Assembly (NCBI GenBank): GCA_051651645.1
Contig: JBOFSR010000126.1
Span: 1-17,562 of the forward strand
Direction: 5' to 3'
DNA length: 17,562 bases
Source: JBOFSR01 sp051651645
Lineage (GTDB): Bacteria > Spirochaetota > Spirochaetia > Treponematales > Treponemataceae
In this document: piece by piece, positions 1 to 6,887 of the stretch
Position numbering within the stretch: position 1 is the stretch's first letter
How the letters are laid out: the number at the start of each line of letters is the position of its first letter
The notes under the pieces: generated by a model
Database searches by the model: none
Seen by the model: the letters and a program-made list of their open reading frames with translations, nothing else
Told to the model about the DNA's origin: nothing
Translations under genes and position numbers: made by a program

Positions 1-60
1 TCGCGTAAAAATAATCGTTTTCACGTATATGAAGTTTGTAAAAGAAGGATGTATTGTTAA
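1..60 (+). CDS. C-terminal tail of an upstream gene (partial, unidentified)
   Basis: Frame 1 is open from the window edge to a TAA at 58-60 and would encode a basic tail ending RRMYC. The stop shares its last base with the ATG at 60 (TAATG), the same coupling seen at two other gene junctions in this window (near 16094 and 17467), which is the main reason for believing it. Nineteen codons are too few to identify a family. Frame 2 is also open, to a TAA at 80-82, so this reading is tentative. Confidence 0.4.
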   Translation, partial: SRKNNRFHVYEVCKRRMYC

Positions 61-2870
61 TGAAATTATTCACCAAAAATAAAGTGCTTTTTGTAATCAT
101 TTTTGCTTGCATTTTTTTTGCTTGTAATTCAACACCAAAGGAAGAAAAACCTGCCCCTGAGGTAAAGCCTACAAAAAAAGAACTTTCCATTCATGAGTTG
201 ATACGCAGTGGAAATAAGGAAATTGCTCGAGAATCTTTTCAATCACGAACGGATATTAATTTACCAGATAAAGAAGGAAACACGCCCTTACATACTGCTG
301 CTTCAATTGATGATATTGAATTGTGTGATTATTTGCTTTCTGTTGGAGCTGCGATAAATACAAAAAATAAGGCTGGAGAGACAGCAGTTTTTTTTGCAGC
401 AAAAAATAAGGCCTTTGCGGCAATGAATTTTTTATTAGAAAAAAAGGCTGATGCGTTTATTGCGAATGCAGAGGAAAAAACGCTTTTTGATTATGCTGCA
501 ACTCAAGATGAGGCTTTTTTAGAAAGTTTTATTTCTCAGGAAGTCGGTGCATTGAAAAATCCACAAGGCGAAGTGATTGTTCATTATTTTGTCAAAGCAA
601 AGAATTTGCCCGCTATTGATATCAGCATTCAAAAAAAGATTCCTTTATCTGTGCTTGATAAATCGCAAAGAAGTCCCCTCATGCTTGCGTATGAGGATGC
701 AAATGATATTGCTAGCATTAAAATTGCAGGAAATTTAATTATGGGTGGAGCCGAGCCGCAACGAAAAGATTTTGCGTACTTTGAAAGTGCCGTCCGCTCA
801 AGAAATATAAATATGCGATTTGAAAAAGCAACCACGCCCTTACATACCGCGGTTCAAAAATCTCATAGCGGTGTCGTGAAGTATTTGATTGAGAGAAACG
901 TTCAAATTGATCCAAAGGATTTTGCAGGATCAACTCCGTTGCATATTGCGGTTCAAAATGGGAATTTGACAATCATACAAGATTTGCTGGATGCAAAGGC
1001 GGATACTAATGCGAGCGATTTAAAAGGCCGAACGCCACTTTTCTTTATATATCCTGAAGAATCACGGACAAAAACGTATGAGTTGCTTTTACAAGGTGGC
1101 TCAAATCCTAACGTGAAAGACATTGAAGGTGAAACACCCTTGCATTTTGCAACGCGGAATTTAATTGATGTAAGTGCCTTAACTATGCTCATTGATGCAG
1201 GTGCTGATTTTAATGAGCGTAATATTCGTGGCGAAACTCCGCTTGCCCTTGCCGTTGAGAAAAATCTAGTAAATCACGCTGCCTATTTTGTCGAAAAAGG
1301 CTCTGATATTCACAATGAGGATATTGTAGGATTCACTCCGATTTTAGGTGCGTACTCAACAACATTCGAAATGGTAAAGGCCGTCATTACAAAAACTAAT
1401 ATTACATCACGAAATCTTTTGGGGAACACACCCTTGCATATTGCGGCATTACAAGGCGTATCAAAAACCATTTTGGACTATCTGTATTCTTGTAACGCGG
1501 TAATTGATGCACGCAATGTGTACGGAAATACGCCGCTTTATATGGCTGTGCAAAACAATCATAAAGATATAGGACTTTCTCTCTTGGCAAAGGGTGCTGA
1601 TATTTTTCATAATAATTCGAAGAATTATTCGCCATTGCGTCTTGCCTTTGAGCGTGGAGAGGACACAAGTGATTGGATGATCAATTCAACGGTAATCAAA
1701 GCACGAGATAATATTGGAAACTCTGCCTTGCATCATGCGGCAAATTGGCAATTTAATGATGCAGTTTCTCTTTTAATAGAACGAAAAATCACCGTTGATT
1801 TAAAAAATAGCAATGGGGAGACGGCTCTGTTTTTTGCAACCAAAGTGAATAATCCTTCAATAATTCAAATTTTGCTTGATGGAAAGGCGGATAAAAATGC
1901 CAGAGATTTACTGGGGAATACGCCGCTACACATTAGTGCCGTTTACTTGGCTGAAGCTGCGGCAAAAACCCTTCTTGAAAATGGAGCAAATATTGATGCA
2001 CAAAACCTTGTGGGCAAAACGCCGTTAAGTGAAGCTGCTCGAAATGGCATAAAACCGATGATAAGTTTATTTTTGGAAAATGGTGCAAACGTAAATGCTG
2101 TTGATTCAAACGGTAAAACTGCCTTGATGGATGCCGTTGAAAATCGGATGCATGATGTGGTTATAATGCTTTTTCGTTATGGGGCAGACGGTGCTTTGCA
2201 AGATACCTACGGCAGGAGCGTTTACCATGAAGCTGTTGCTGCAAAAGATATCAAGCTGATTGAGATTATCAAAGAAAAAAACATAAACCCTTTAGCCCAT
2301 GATACTTATGGAAACTCGCCTCTTTCGCTTGCAATGCAAACAAAGGATGCAAGAATTATAGATGTTGTTTTGCCAACTGACTCATCAGCAACGGATACAA
2401 ACGGGAATACTCCCATTCACATCGCAATTAATGAAGACGTGGATACAATTATTTTGAAGCAAATTGTTGACAGGCGATTTCCGCTTAATCGGCGAAATAG
2501 TGCAGGTATAACGCCTCTTTTGCTAACAATTCAGAAAAACCTTGGCGATCAAGCCGTTGTTTTATTGAATGCAGGAGCAGATCCTTTTATTGCGGATAAT
2601 TCGGGTAACTCGGCAGTCTCCCTTGCGATGACAAATAAATTTCCTGTCTTATTTGATATTGTGCGAACGAATCTTACAAAAACGGACAGCGTTGGTGAAA
2701 CTATTTTGCATTACGCTGCTCGATATGCTGACAAGGAAACGGTTTTGCAATTGCTTTCAATGGGATTTTCACGCGATACAAAAAATATTTCAGGTGAAGT
2801 GCCAGAAGATGTTGCCCGACGATGGATGAGAGTAGATATTGCTGAAATCCTAAAGAAAACTGCGTTTTAG
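60..2870 (+). CDS. Ankyrin-repeat lipoprotein, ~936 aa
   Basis: A predicted envelope lipoprotein built almost entirely of ankyrin repeats. The N-terminus has lysines, a hydrophobic stretch and a relaxed spirochaete-type lipobox FFAC, with the modified cysteine at residue 22 counted from ATG 60, followed by a charged Pro/Lys/Glu linker. From about residue 75 to the C-terminus I count roughly 25 repeats, recognised by recurring G-x-TPLHxA blocks (NTPLHTAA, STPLHIAV, NTPLHIAA, ETILHYAA) with helical stretches such as LLxxGAdxn between them. Ankyrin repeats bind proteins; the partner is unknown. I chose ATG 60 because it overlaps the preceding stop (TAATG); an in-frame TTG at 54, nearer the GAAGG at 44-48, would add two residues. 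The gene lies 13 nt before the RluA-family gene, so co-transcription is likely. The family is clear and the biological role is not. Confidence 0.9.
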   Translation: MKLFTKNKVLFVIIFACIFFACNSTPKEEKPAPEVKPTKKELSIHELIRSGNKEIARESFQSRTDINLPDKEGNTPLHTAASIDDIELCDYLLSVGAAINTKNKAGETAVFFAAKNKAFAAMNFLLEKKADAFIANAEEKTLFDYAATQDEAFLESFISQEVGALKNPQGEVIVHYFVKAKNLPAIDISIQKKIPLSVLDKSQRSPLMLAYEDANDIASIKIAGNLIMGGAEPQRKDFAYFESAVRSRNINMRFEKATTPLHTAVQKSHSGVVKYLIERNVQIDPKDFAGSTPLHIAVQNGNLTIIQDLLDAKADTNASDLKGRTPLFFIYPEESRTKTYELLLQGGSNPNVKDIEGETPLHFATRNLIDVSALTMLIDAGADFNERNIRGETPLALAVEKNLVNHAAYFVEKGSDIHNEDIVGFTPILGAYSTTFEMVKAVITKTNITSRNLLGNTPLHIAALQGVSKTILDYLYSCNAVIDARNVYGNTPLYMAVQNNHKDIGLSLLAKGADIFHNNSKNYSPLRLAFERGEDTSDWMINSTVIKARDNIGNSALHHAANWQFNDAVSLLIERKITVDLKNSNGETALFFATKVNNPSIIQILLDGKADKNARDLLGNTPLHISAVYLAEAAAKTLLENGANIDAQNLVGKTPLSEAARNGIKPMISLFLENGANVNAVDSNGKTALMDAVENRMHDVVIMLFRYGADGALQDTYGRSVYHEAVAAKDIKLIEIIKEKNINPLAHDTYGNSPLSLAMQTKDARIIDVVLPTDSSATDTNGNTPIHIAINEDVDTIILKQIVDRRFPLNRRNSAGITPLLLTIQKNLGDQAVVLLNAGADPFIADNSGNSAVSLAMTNKFPVLFDIVRTNLTKTDSVGETILHYAARYADKETVLQLLSMGFSRDTKNISGEVPEDVARRWMRVDIAEILKKTAF

Positions 2871-2883
2871 AAAATAAATTACT

Positions 2884-3846
2884 GTGTACAAAGATTTTAT
2901 ATTATTGCAAGATGACTCAAATCGCCGATTAGACAGAGTGCTGCGAAAATTCTTAAAAAAAATGCCGCTCAGTTTGATTTATAAAAGCTTGCGTTGCGGA
3001 AACATTAAAATTAATGGTGTAAAAAAACGCCCTGAATATTTGACGCAAGAAAATGATTGCTTGCAAATTCATGAAAGTCTTTTAAACACAGCTGCAGAAA
3101 AGCCAGAAAAAACAGAGATTTCTAAGGATTTATTCGCAAAATGGATTGTTCCTGTTTTTGAAAACGAGCATTTGCTCATAATCAATAAGCCGTATGATAT
3201 TCCTGTTCACGCCTCAAAAAGCACTGATTTTTCACTTGATGACATTATAAAAAATCATTATCAAGAAAAAAATGATTCCCTTTCTTTTTCGCTTGGCCCT
3301 TTGCACCGCCTTGATCGTCAAACAACAGGATTGCTTGCTTTTTCAAAATCGCTTACTGGTGCACAATGGTTTTCTTCTGCAATCAAAAATCATCAAATTA
3401 CAAAAAATTATTTGGCCTTGTTATGGGGACACTTAGAAAATGCTGCGTACTGGGAAGATTCTATTTCAAAAAAAAATACGAGTGATGGATTTTTTACGAT
3501 GCAGCGTGATGAAAATGGAAGTCTTGCAAAAACGCAGATTGAGCCACTCCAGCGGGGAACAGTGCAGGGCAAAAAAATCACACTTGCAAAAATAAAAATT
3601 TTGACGGGAAAAATGCATCAAATTCGTTTTCAGTGTTCGGCACACGGTTTTCCGTTACTTGGAGACAGTGCCTATCAAGGCGTTCAATTAAATGATGAGC
3701 GGCTAACACAAAAATTATTCTTGCACGCTGCGGAAATGCACCTCCCAAAAAATGTTTTAAATCTTCCAGAAAAAATTGAATGCCCATTGCCACATGACTT
3801 TGAAACCATCCTCCCTTGCAATTTTATTAGACATAGAATACATTAA
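2884..3846 (+). CDS. RluA-family 23S rRNA pseudouridine synthase (RluC-like)
   Basis: A 320-aa cytoplasmic enzyme that isomerises uridine to pseudouridine in RNA. An N-terminal S4-like RNA-binding region (about residues 12-65, with RRLDRVLRKFL and GNIKINGVKK) precedes the catalytic domain. Family motifs are intact: NKPYDIPVH (101-109), the active-site loop LHRLDRQTTGLL with catalytic Asp144, and KMHQIRFQ followed by GFPLLGD. Length and S4 domain fit RluC/RluD rather than the short RsuA class; RluC is the closer guess from size, but the target uridines cannot be read from sequence. The start is GTG at 2884: an in-frame TAA at 2875 excludes anything earlier, and there is no obvious Shine-Dalgarno, so translation may be coupled to the ankyrin gene ending 13 nt upstream. 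Its stop is 4 nt before pth. Confidence 0.93.
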   Translation: MYKDFILLQDDSNRRLDRVLRKFLKKMPLSLIYKSLRCGNIKINGVKKRPEYLTQENDCLQIHESLLNTAAEKPEKTEISKDLFAKWIVPVFENEHLLIINKPYDIPVHASKSTDFSLDDIIKNHYQEKNDSLSFSLGPLHRLDRQTTGLLAFSKSLTGAQWFSSAIKNHQITKNYLALLWGHLENAAYWEDSISKKNTSDGFFTMQRDENGSLAKTQIEPLQRGTVQGKKITLAKIKILTGKMHQIRFQCSAHGFPLLGDSAYQGVQLNDERLTQKLFLHAAEMHLPKNVLNLPEKIECPLPHDFETILPCNFIRHRIH

Positions 3847-3850
3847 AAGA

Positions 3851-4432
3851 ATGATTTCTTTAGTTGCCTTTTTGGGGAATATTGGTCAAAAATATGAAAA
3901 AACACGCCATAATATTGCATGGCTTTTTGCCGATTTTGTGGCAGCAAAATTATCATGGCAGGCAAAGTTTAAGGGCGTGTATTCTTGTGCAAATATTGAA
4001 TCTCGCACTGATCAGCAAAATGTTTATTTTATAAAACCCCATACTTTTATGAACCTTTCTGGGCAAAGCATAAGCGAAATCGCCTCTTTTTATAAAATTG
4101 AACCATCGCAAATTCTTGTTATTCACGATGAACTAGAGTTGCCCCTTGGAACGGTGAGCCTGAAGTGGAGTGGCGGGCTTGGCGGTCACAATGGACTTCG
4201 TTCGATGAATCAATGCTTTGGAACGCCAGATTTTTGGCGTCTACGGCTGGGCATCGGCCGCCCAACGCACACAGATATTGCAGGCCACGTTTTGTCGGAT
4301 TTTACCCCTGATGAAAATATTATCCTCGATCAGACTTTTTCTCAGCTTGACTCATTTTTTTCCACCCTGCTTTCTACCGATCCAAAGACGCTTTTGAATG
4401 ACTGGAAGAAAAAAAATCTTGTTCAGCTCTAA
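3851..4432 (+). CDS. pth: Peptidyl-tRNA hydrolase
   Basis: Cleaves the ester bond of peptidyl-tRNAs released prematurely from ribosomes, recycling tRNA in the cytoplasm. At 193 aa it has the normal length of bacterial Pth, and the key residues fall at the numbers of the E. coli enzyme: Asn10, catalytic His20 (TRHN), Asn68 (FMNLSG), Asp93 (IHDELELP) and Asn114 (GGHNGLRS). The start at 3851 is chosen because the reading frame extends further upstream into rluA, but only this ATG gives the family N-terminus. It lies 4 nt after the rluA stop with no clear Shine-Dalgarno, consistent with coupled translation. One oddity: the usual GLGNPG loop reads FLGNIG here. Function is nevertheless well supported. 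Confidence 0.96.
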   Translation: MISLVAFLGNIGQKYEKTRHNIAWLFADFVAAKLSWQAKFKGVYSCANIESRTDQQNVYFIKPHTFMNLSGQSISEIASFYKIEPSQILVIHDELELPLGTVSLKWSGGLGGHNGLRSMNQCFGTPDFWRLRLGIGRPTHTDIAGHVLSDFTPDENIILDQTFSQLDSFFSTLLSTDPKTLLNDWKKKNLVQL

Positions 4433-4502
4433 GTATTCGTGGGCATTATGTATATGATTTGAAAGCTTGTTTTTTTAAACTTTTAAGTCATATTTTAAAT
4501 TG

Positions 4503-5483
4503 CTATTTTTCGCCTTTGATTAAAACCCCAAAGAAAAAAGGAACGCCCAGAAGGGCTGTAATAATGCCGATTGGTAATTCAGCTGGAGCAAGAAGTGTTT
4601 TTGCAAAGATATCTGAAAAAAGCAAAAGAACGCTACCAATATACATGCTTGTCCAAATCAGCTGATTGTGCGAAACGCTAAAAAGCCTGCGAGCAATGTG
4701 AGGAGATATTAGTCCGACAAACCCAATTGTTCCTGCAATACAGACAGCTCCTGCGGTGGCAAAAGCTCCTGCTATGATGATTAAGGGGCGATAAAATTTA
4801 ATATTAAGACCAAGGCTCAAAGCACTTTCTTCACCAAAAGCAAGAATATCAAGCGGATAGCGGACAAAATAAAATAATACCATCGAGATGACAAAAAAAG
4901 GGATTAAAATTTTTAAACTGGCACTATCAATGGCGGCAAAACTTCCCAATGTCCATAAATAAATTTTATGTAAACTATTGTTATTTTTGATAATTAAGAG
5001 GGCTGTGATTGCAGAAAAAAGAGAGCTTAAAGCAATTCCACAGAGCAAAAGAGTTGTCGATTCGCTTAAAAATCGATGTTTTGAAAAACGACTTGTTACT
5101 ACGCCAACAAAATATGCAGCACAAACGGCAAAAATCGCTCCTAAAAAAGAGAACGCATAATAAAAAGGAATGCCCAAAATAATTGAAATCAGTGTCCCTA
5201 GCGTTGCCCCAGAAGAAACGCCCATCAGCGACGAATCAGCAAGGGCATTTCGAAAAAATCCCTGAAAAACACAGCCAGAACCCGCAAGTAAAGCACCTGT
5301 AAGCATAACAGTGATTGTTCGGGGAAAGCGAAGGTGCCAAATCAGCAGCGAGGTAAAATTATCATAGTTTGAAAACTGAATAAAATCAACAAAAGCAATT
5401 TTTTCCGCACCAAAAAAAAGTGATGCAAAAATAAGCCCGCATGCAATGAAGATTGCACTAATGATTTTAACAGGAGAATTCAT
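4503..5483 (-). CDS. FecCD/BtuC-family ABC transporter permease
   Basis: Inner-membrane permease subunit of a type II ABC importer; this family carries iron-siderophore, haem or cobalamin-type substrates. The 326-aa protein is hydrophobic throughout and shows family landmarks: RFPRT (52-56), the CVFQGFFRNALAD segment (71-83), GVSSGA (88-93), the cytoplasmic GFVGLISPHIAR that contacts the ATPase (254-265), and ELPIGIITALLGVPFF near the C-terminus. Length is normal. Its ATG follows the stop of the PHP-phosphatase gene with zero spacing, so the two are probably translated together. No ATPase or solute-binding protein is visible downstream, where the next gene is convergent pth. Partners must be encoded elsewhere or have been lost. 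Substrate cannot be assigned. Confidence 0.92.
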   Translation of the reverse strand: MNSPVKIISAIFIACGLIFASLFFGAEKIAFVDFIQFSNYDNFTSLLIWHLRFPRTITVMLTGALLAGSGCVFQGFFRNALADSSLMGVSSGATLGTLISIILGIPFYYAFSFLGAIFAVCAAYFVGVVTSRFSKHRFLSESTTLLLCGIALSSLFSAITALLIIKNNNSLHKIYLWTLGSFAAIDSASLKILIPFFVISMVLFYFVRYPLDILAFGEESALSLGLNIKFYRPLIIIAGAFATAGAVCIAGTIGFVGLISPHIARRLFSVSHNQLIWTSMYIGSVLLLFSDIFAKTLLAPAELPIGIITALLGVPFFFGVLIKGEK

Positions 5484-6272
5484 CTATTCTTTGGTAAAAG
5501 GATTTTCAATTATTGACAAACCAAGCGAATTTGCGTAATTGCGAGCATTTTGTGCATTTTTTATAATATCAGCAGGAATATGAGCGTCAGAGTTGCAAAT
5601 AATTTTTGCTCCCTTTTCTTTAGCCATCAACCAAAAGTCATCCACAGGGTATTGATATCGCAAGCCTTTAGGAGTTTCAATTTTTTGGCGTGCAAGCCCT
5701 AAGCCATTAATCTCAAGAGGCACATTACACTCAACGGCAGCATCGATAATCGCACTAAAACATGTTTCAATTTCTTTTGACCATTCAGGACGTTCAGCCA
5801 TTGGCAAATCAGGATGTGCTAAAAACGCATACAAGCCCGTTTGCAAACCACGAATCGTCAAGTTTGTATATTCAATAATCTTTTTTTTATCAGTCACATG
5901 AACTATATACGTATATTCATTGGATTGTTCATCCCAAACCCAATGCGAACCATAGGCTAAATAATCAGCCCCCAACTCGCCAAGCAAAAAATCGCGATAC
6001 CAGTTTTCATATTCAGGAGCATACTCGGCTTCAAAGCCTGCATAGACAGGAAACTTAACTAGTTTTGCAGCCTTTCCGATTGCATCAATATAACCTTTTG
6101 CTTCCTGTACCGTCATACGAACAGATTTCCATGTTTCGTCAGGATAGGGGCAGTGATCAGAAAAGCCTAATGCAGAGCAATCATCTTTAACTGCTTGAGC
6201 AATCATATCTTGAACAGAACCGTGAGCATGTCGACACAAATGAGTGTGCGTGTGAAAGTTAGAAATTCCCAT
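5484..6272 (-). CDS. PHP-domain histidinol-phosphatase-like phosphoesterase (HisK family)
   Basis: A 262-aa metal-dependent phosphoesterase resembling HisK-type histidinol phosphatase, which in histidine synthesis converts histidinol phosphate to histidinol. Metal-binding residues expected of the PHP fold are visible: NFHTHTHLCRHA (His7, His9), FSDH (Asp39, His40), GFEAEY (Glu81), YGSHW (His110), AHPDLP (His153) and CNSDAH (Asp229, His231). The start is fixed by the PHP motif beginning at residue 6. There is no Shine-Dalgarno before the ATG; instead a promoter-like -10 ends 6 nt upstream, so a leaderless mRNA is possible. The gene abuts the FecCD permease. No other histidine-synthesis gene is nearby, so another phosphate-ester substrate is possible. 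Confidence 0.88.
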   Translation of the reverse strand: MGISNFHTHTHLCRHAHGSVQDMIAQAVKDDCSALGFSDHCPYPDETWKSVRMTVQEAKGYIDAIGKAAKLVKFPVYAGFEAEYAPEYENWYRDFLLGELGADYLAYGSHWVWDEQSNEYTYIVHVTDKKKIIEYTNLTIRGLQTGLYAFLAHPDLPMAERPEWSKEIETCFSAIIDAAVECNVPLEINGLGLARQKIETPKGLRYQYPVDDFWLMAKEKGAKIICNSDAHIPADIIKNAQNARNYANSLGLSIIENPFTKE

Positions 6273-6278
6273 ACCAAA

Positions 6279-6306
6279 ATTGTATGATTTTTTGCAATTT
6301 TGTAAA
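6279..6306 (-). promoter_or_regulatory. Candidate promoter of the PHP-phosphatase/permease pair
   Basis: On the minus strand TTTACA (6306-6301) is separated by 16 nt from TACAAT (6284-6279), a good sigma70-like pair. The -10 ends 6 nt before the ATG at 6272, putting the expected transcript start at or next to the start codon. The two hexamers are read from sequence; the start-site position is inferred from usual spacing. Confidence 0.5.
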
Positions 6307-6476
6307 GGCTTTTTAAGAAAAAAAACTAAAAAAAATTGTTTAGAGGCTATCTTTAAAACTCAGATTTTTAAAATTTTGATAATAAATCACATTCTTAATA
6401 CATTTTCAGTTTTCAAAATTTTTATTAGATTTATGTTATCTTGTAAGCAACTAACTTGTGAATGAAGAATACCTTT

Positions 6477-6500
6477 CACTAACGAGCTAGCTTGACGGTG
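6477..6500. promoter_or_regulatory. Operator-like imperfect dyad over the -35 box
   Basis: A 24-bp interrupted palindrome with outer CAC/GTG half-sites and a perfect inner AGCTAGCT (6485-6492), centred between 6488 and 6489. It overlaps the TTGACG -35 hexamer, the geometry expected of a repressor operator. No regulator gene is visible in the window. The symmetry is seen directly; the function is inference. Confidence 0.35.
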
Positions 6501-6520
6501 AATATAAAAATAGATATAAT
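6492..6520 (+). promoter_or_regulatory. Strong sigma70-type promoter for the small secreted genes
   Basis: TTGACG (6492-6497), a 17-nt spacer and TATAAT (6515-6520) form a near-consensus promoter, the best in the window. Transcription would start near 6527, giving a leader of about 108 nt before the ATG at 6635. Confidence 0.75.
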
Positions 6521-6595
6521 TATTTAAGTTAACCTTAATACTGTTTTAATATATTTTTTGGCGTTTGCTTGTATATTTAGTTTATCAGACTATCT

Positions 6596-6614
6596 AAGAG
6601 TTATTATAACTCTT
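6596..6614 (+). promoter_or_regulatory. Leader hairpin just upstream of the Shine-Dalgarno
   Basis: AAGAGTT, a 5-nt loop and AACTCTT form a perfect inverted repeat ending 9 nt before the GGAGG at 6624-6628. With no U-tract following it is not a terminator. It may protect the mRNA 5' region, tune ribosome access, or be a DNA operator. Confidence 0.45.
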
Positions 6615-6634
6615 ACAGAACGCGGAGGTTCAAA

Positions 6635-6829
6635 ATGAAAAAGCTTTTAATTACACTTGTAGTAATTGGAATGGTTGGATTTACATTTGCCCAAACCAGT
6701 GGCAATAGTCAACAAGGCAGCCAAGATGATGGCTATTATTCTTGTTGTGATGGAAGTTATCACACAGGAGCAAATAATGGTCGACGTCATATGCGTGGAC
6801 GCCATATGTACGGAAACCAAAGCAACTAG
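6635..6829 (+). CDS. Small secreted His/Cys-containing protein, 64 aa (unknown function)
   Basis: I do not recognise the family. The precursor has a clear signal peptide, a MKKLL start and a hydrophobic core ending FTFA before Gln20, so it is predicted to be exported. The mature part, about 45 residues, is polar and low-complexity: Ser/Gln/Gly-rich, then a YYSCCDG cysteine pair, then His/Arg/Met-rich RRHMRGRHM. A Cys pair with His and Met could bind metal, but that is inference. Reality of the gene is supported by the strongest promoter in the window, a strong GGAGG (6624-6628) 6 nt before the ATG, and an intrinsic terminator directly after the stop. The signal peptide closely resembles that of the next gene, suggesting related export or an old partial duplication. 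Confidence 0.75.
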   Translation: MKKLLITLVVIGMVGFTFAQTSGNSQQGSQDDGYYSCCDGSYHTGANNGRRHMRGRHMYGNQSN

Positions 6830-6834
6830 GTTTT

Positions 6835-6865
6835 AAAAAGCATTCTTTATAAGAATGCTTTTTTT
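6835..6865 (+). terminator. Intrinsic terminator between the two secreted-protein genes
   Basis: AAAAAGCATTCTT (6835-6847) pairs perfectly with AAGAATGCTTTTT (6851-6863) around a 3-nt loop, running into a T tract to 6865. It starts 6 nt after the stop of the 64-aa gene and ends 22 nt before the next ATG, so it should end most transcripts there, with partial read-through into the 145-aa gene. Confidence 0.88.
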
Positions 6866-6887
6866 AATCTAAAGATGAGGAAATGAA

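Larger units (their letters stand above)
6273..6634. other. AT-rich divergent intergenic region
   Basis: A 362-nt gap between the divergent PHP-phosphatase and small secreted protein genes. It holds a candidate minus-strand promoter near its left end, a strong plus-strand promoter with an operator-like dyad in the middle, and a hairpin plus strong Shine-Dalgarno at its right end, each listed separately. The stretch from about 6310 to 6450 is very AT-rich with poly-A and poly-T runs and shows no convincing gene. I see no tRNA and no recognisable riboswitch core. Confidence 0.7.

Noticed and set aside
60..2870. DNA-level tandem repeat array in the ankyrin gene
   Set aside because: Repeats are conserved only at protein motif level; nucleotide copies are too diverged to be a tandem repeat or recombination array.
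3776..3850. Upstream extension of pth to an earlier ATG inside rluA
   Set aside because: The extra 25 residues have no family counterpart, and starting at 3851 puts every catalytic residue at E. coli numbering.
4433..4502. Possible bidirectional terminator between convergent pth and permease genes
   Set aside because: Poly-T and small palindromes (AAAGCTTT-like, GTTT/AAAC) exist, but no stem long enough followed by a T tract could be built.
4459..4665. A plus-strand 68-codon frame between pth and the permease
   Set aside because: Mostly antisense to the conserved permease C-terminus and without a recognisable product or ribosome site.
6280..6465. A 61-codon plus-strand open frame in the intergenic region
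   Set aside because: No Shine-Dalgarno, low-complexity Phe/Ile/Lys composition expected from AT-rich DNA, and it overlaps the proposed phosphatase promoter.
6524..6538. Imperfect dyad TTAAGTTAACCTTAA at the expected transcript start
   Set aside because: AT-rich and imperfect; such symmetry is common by chance in this composition.
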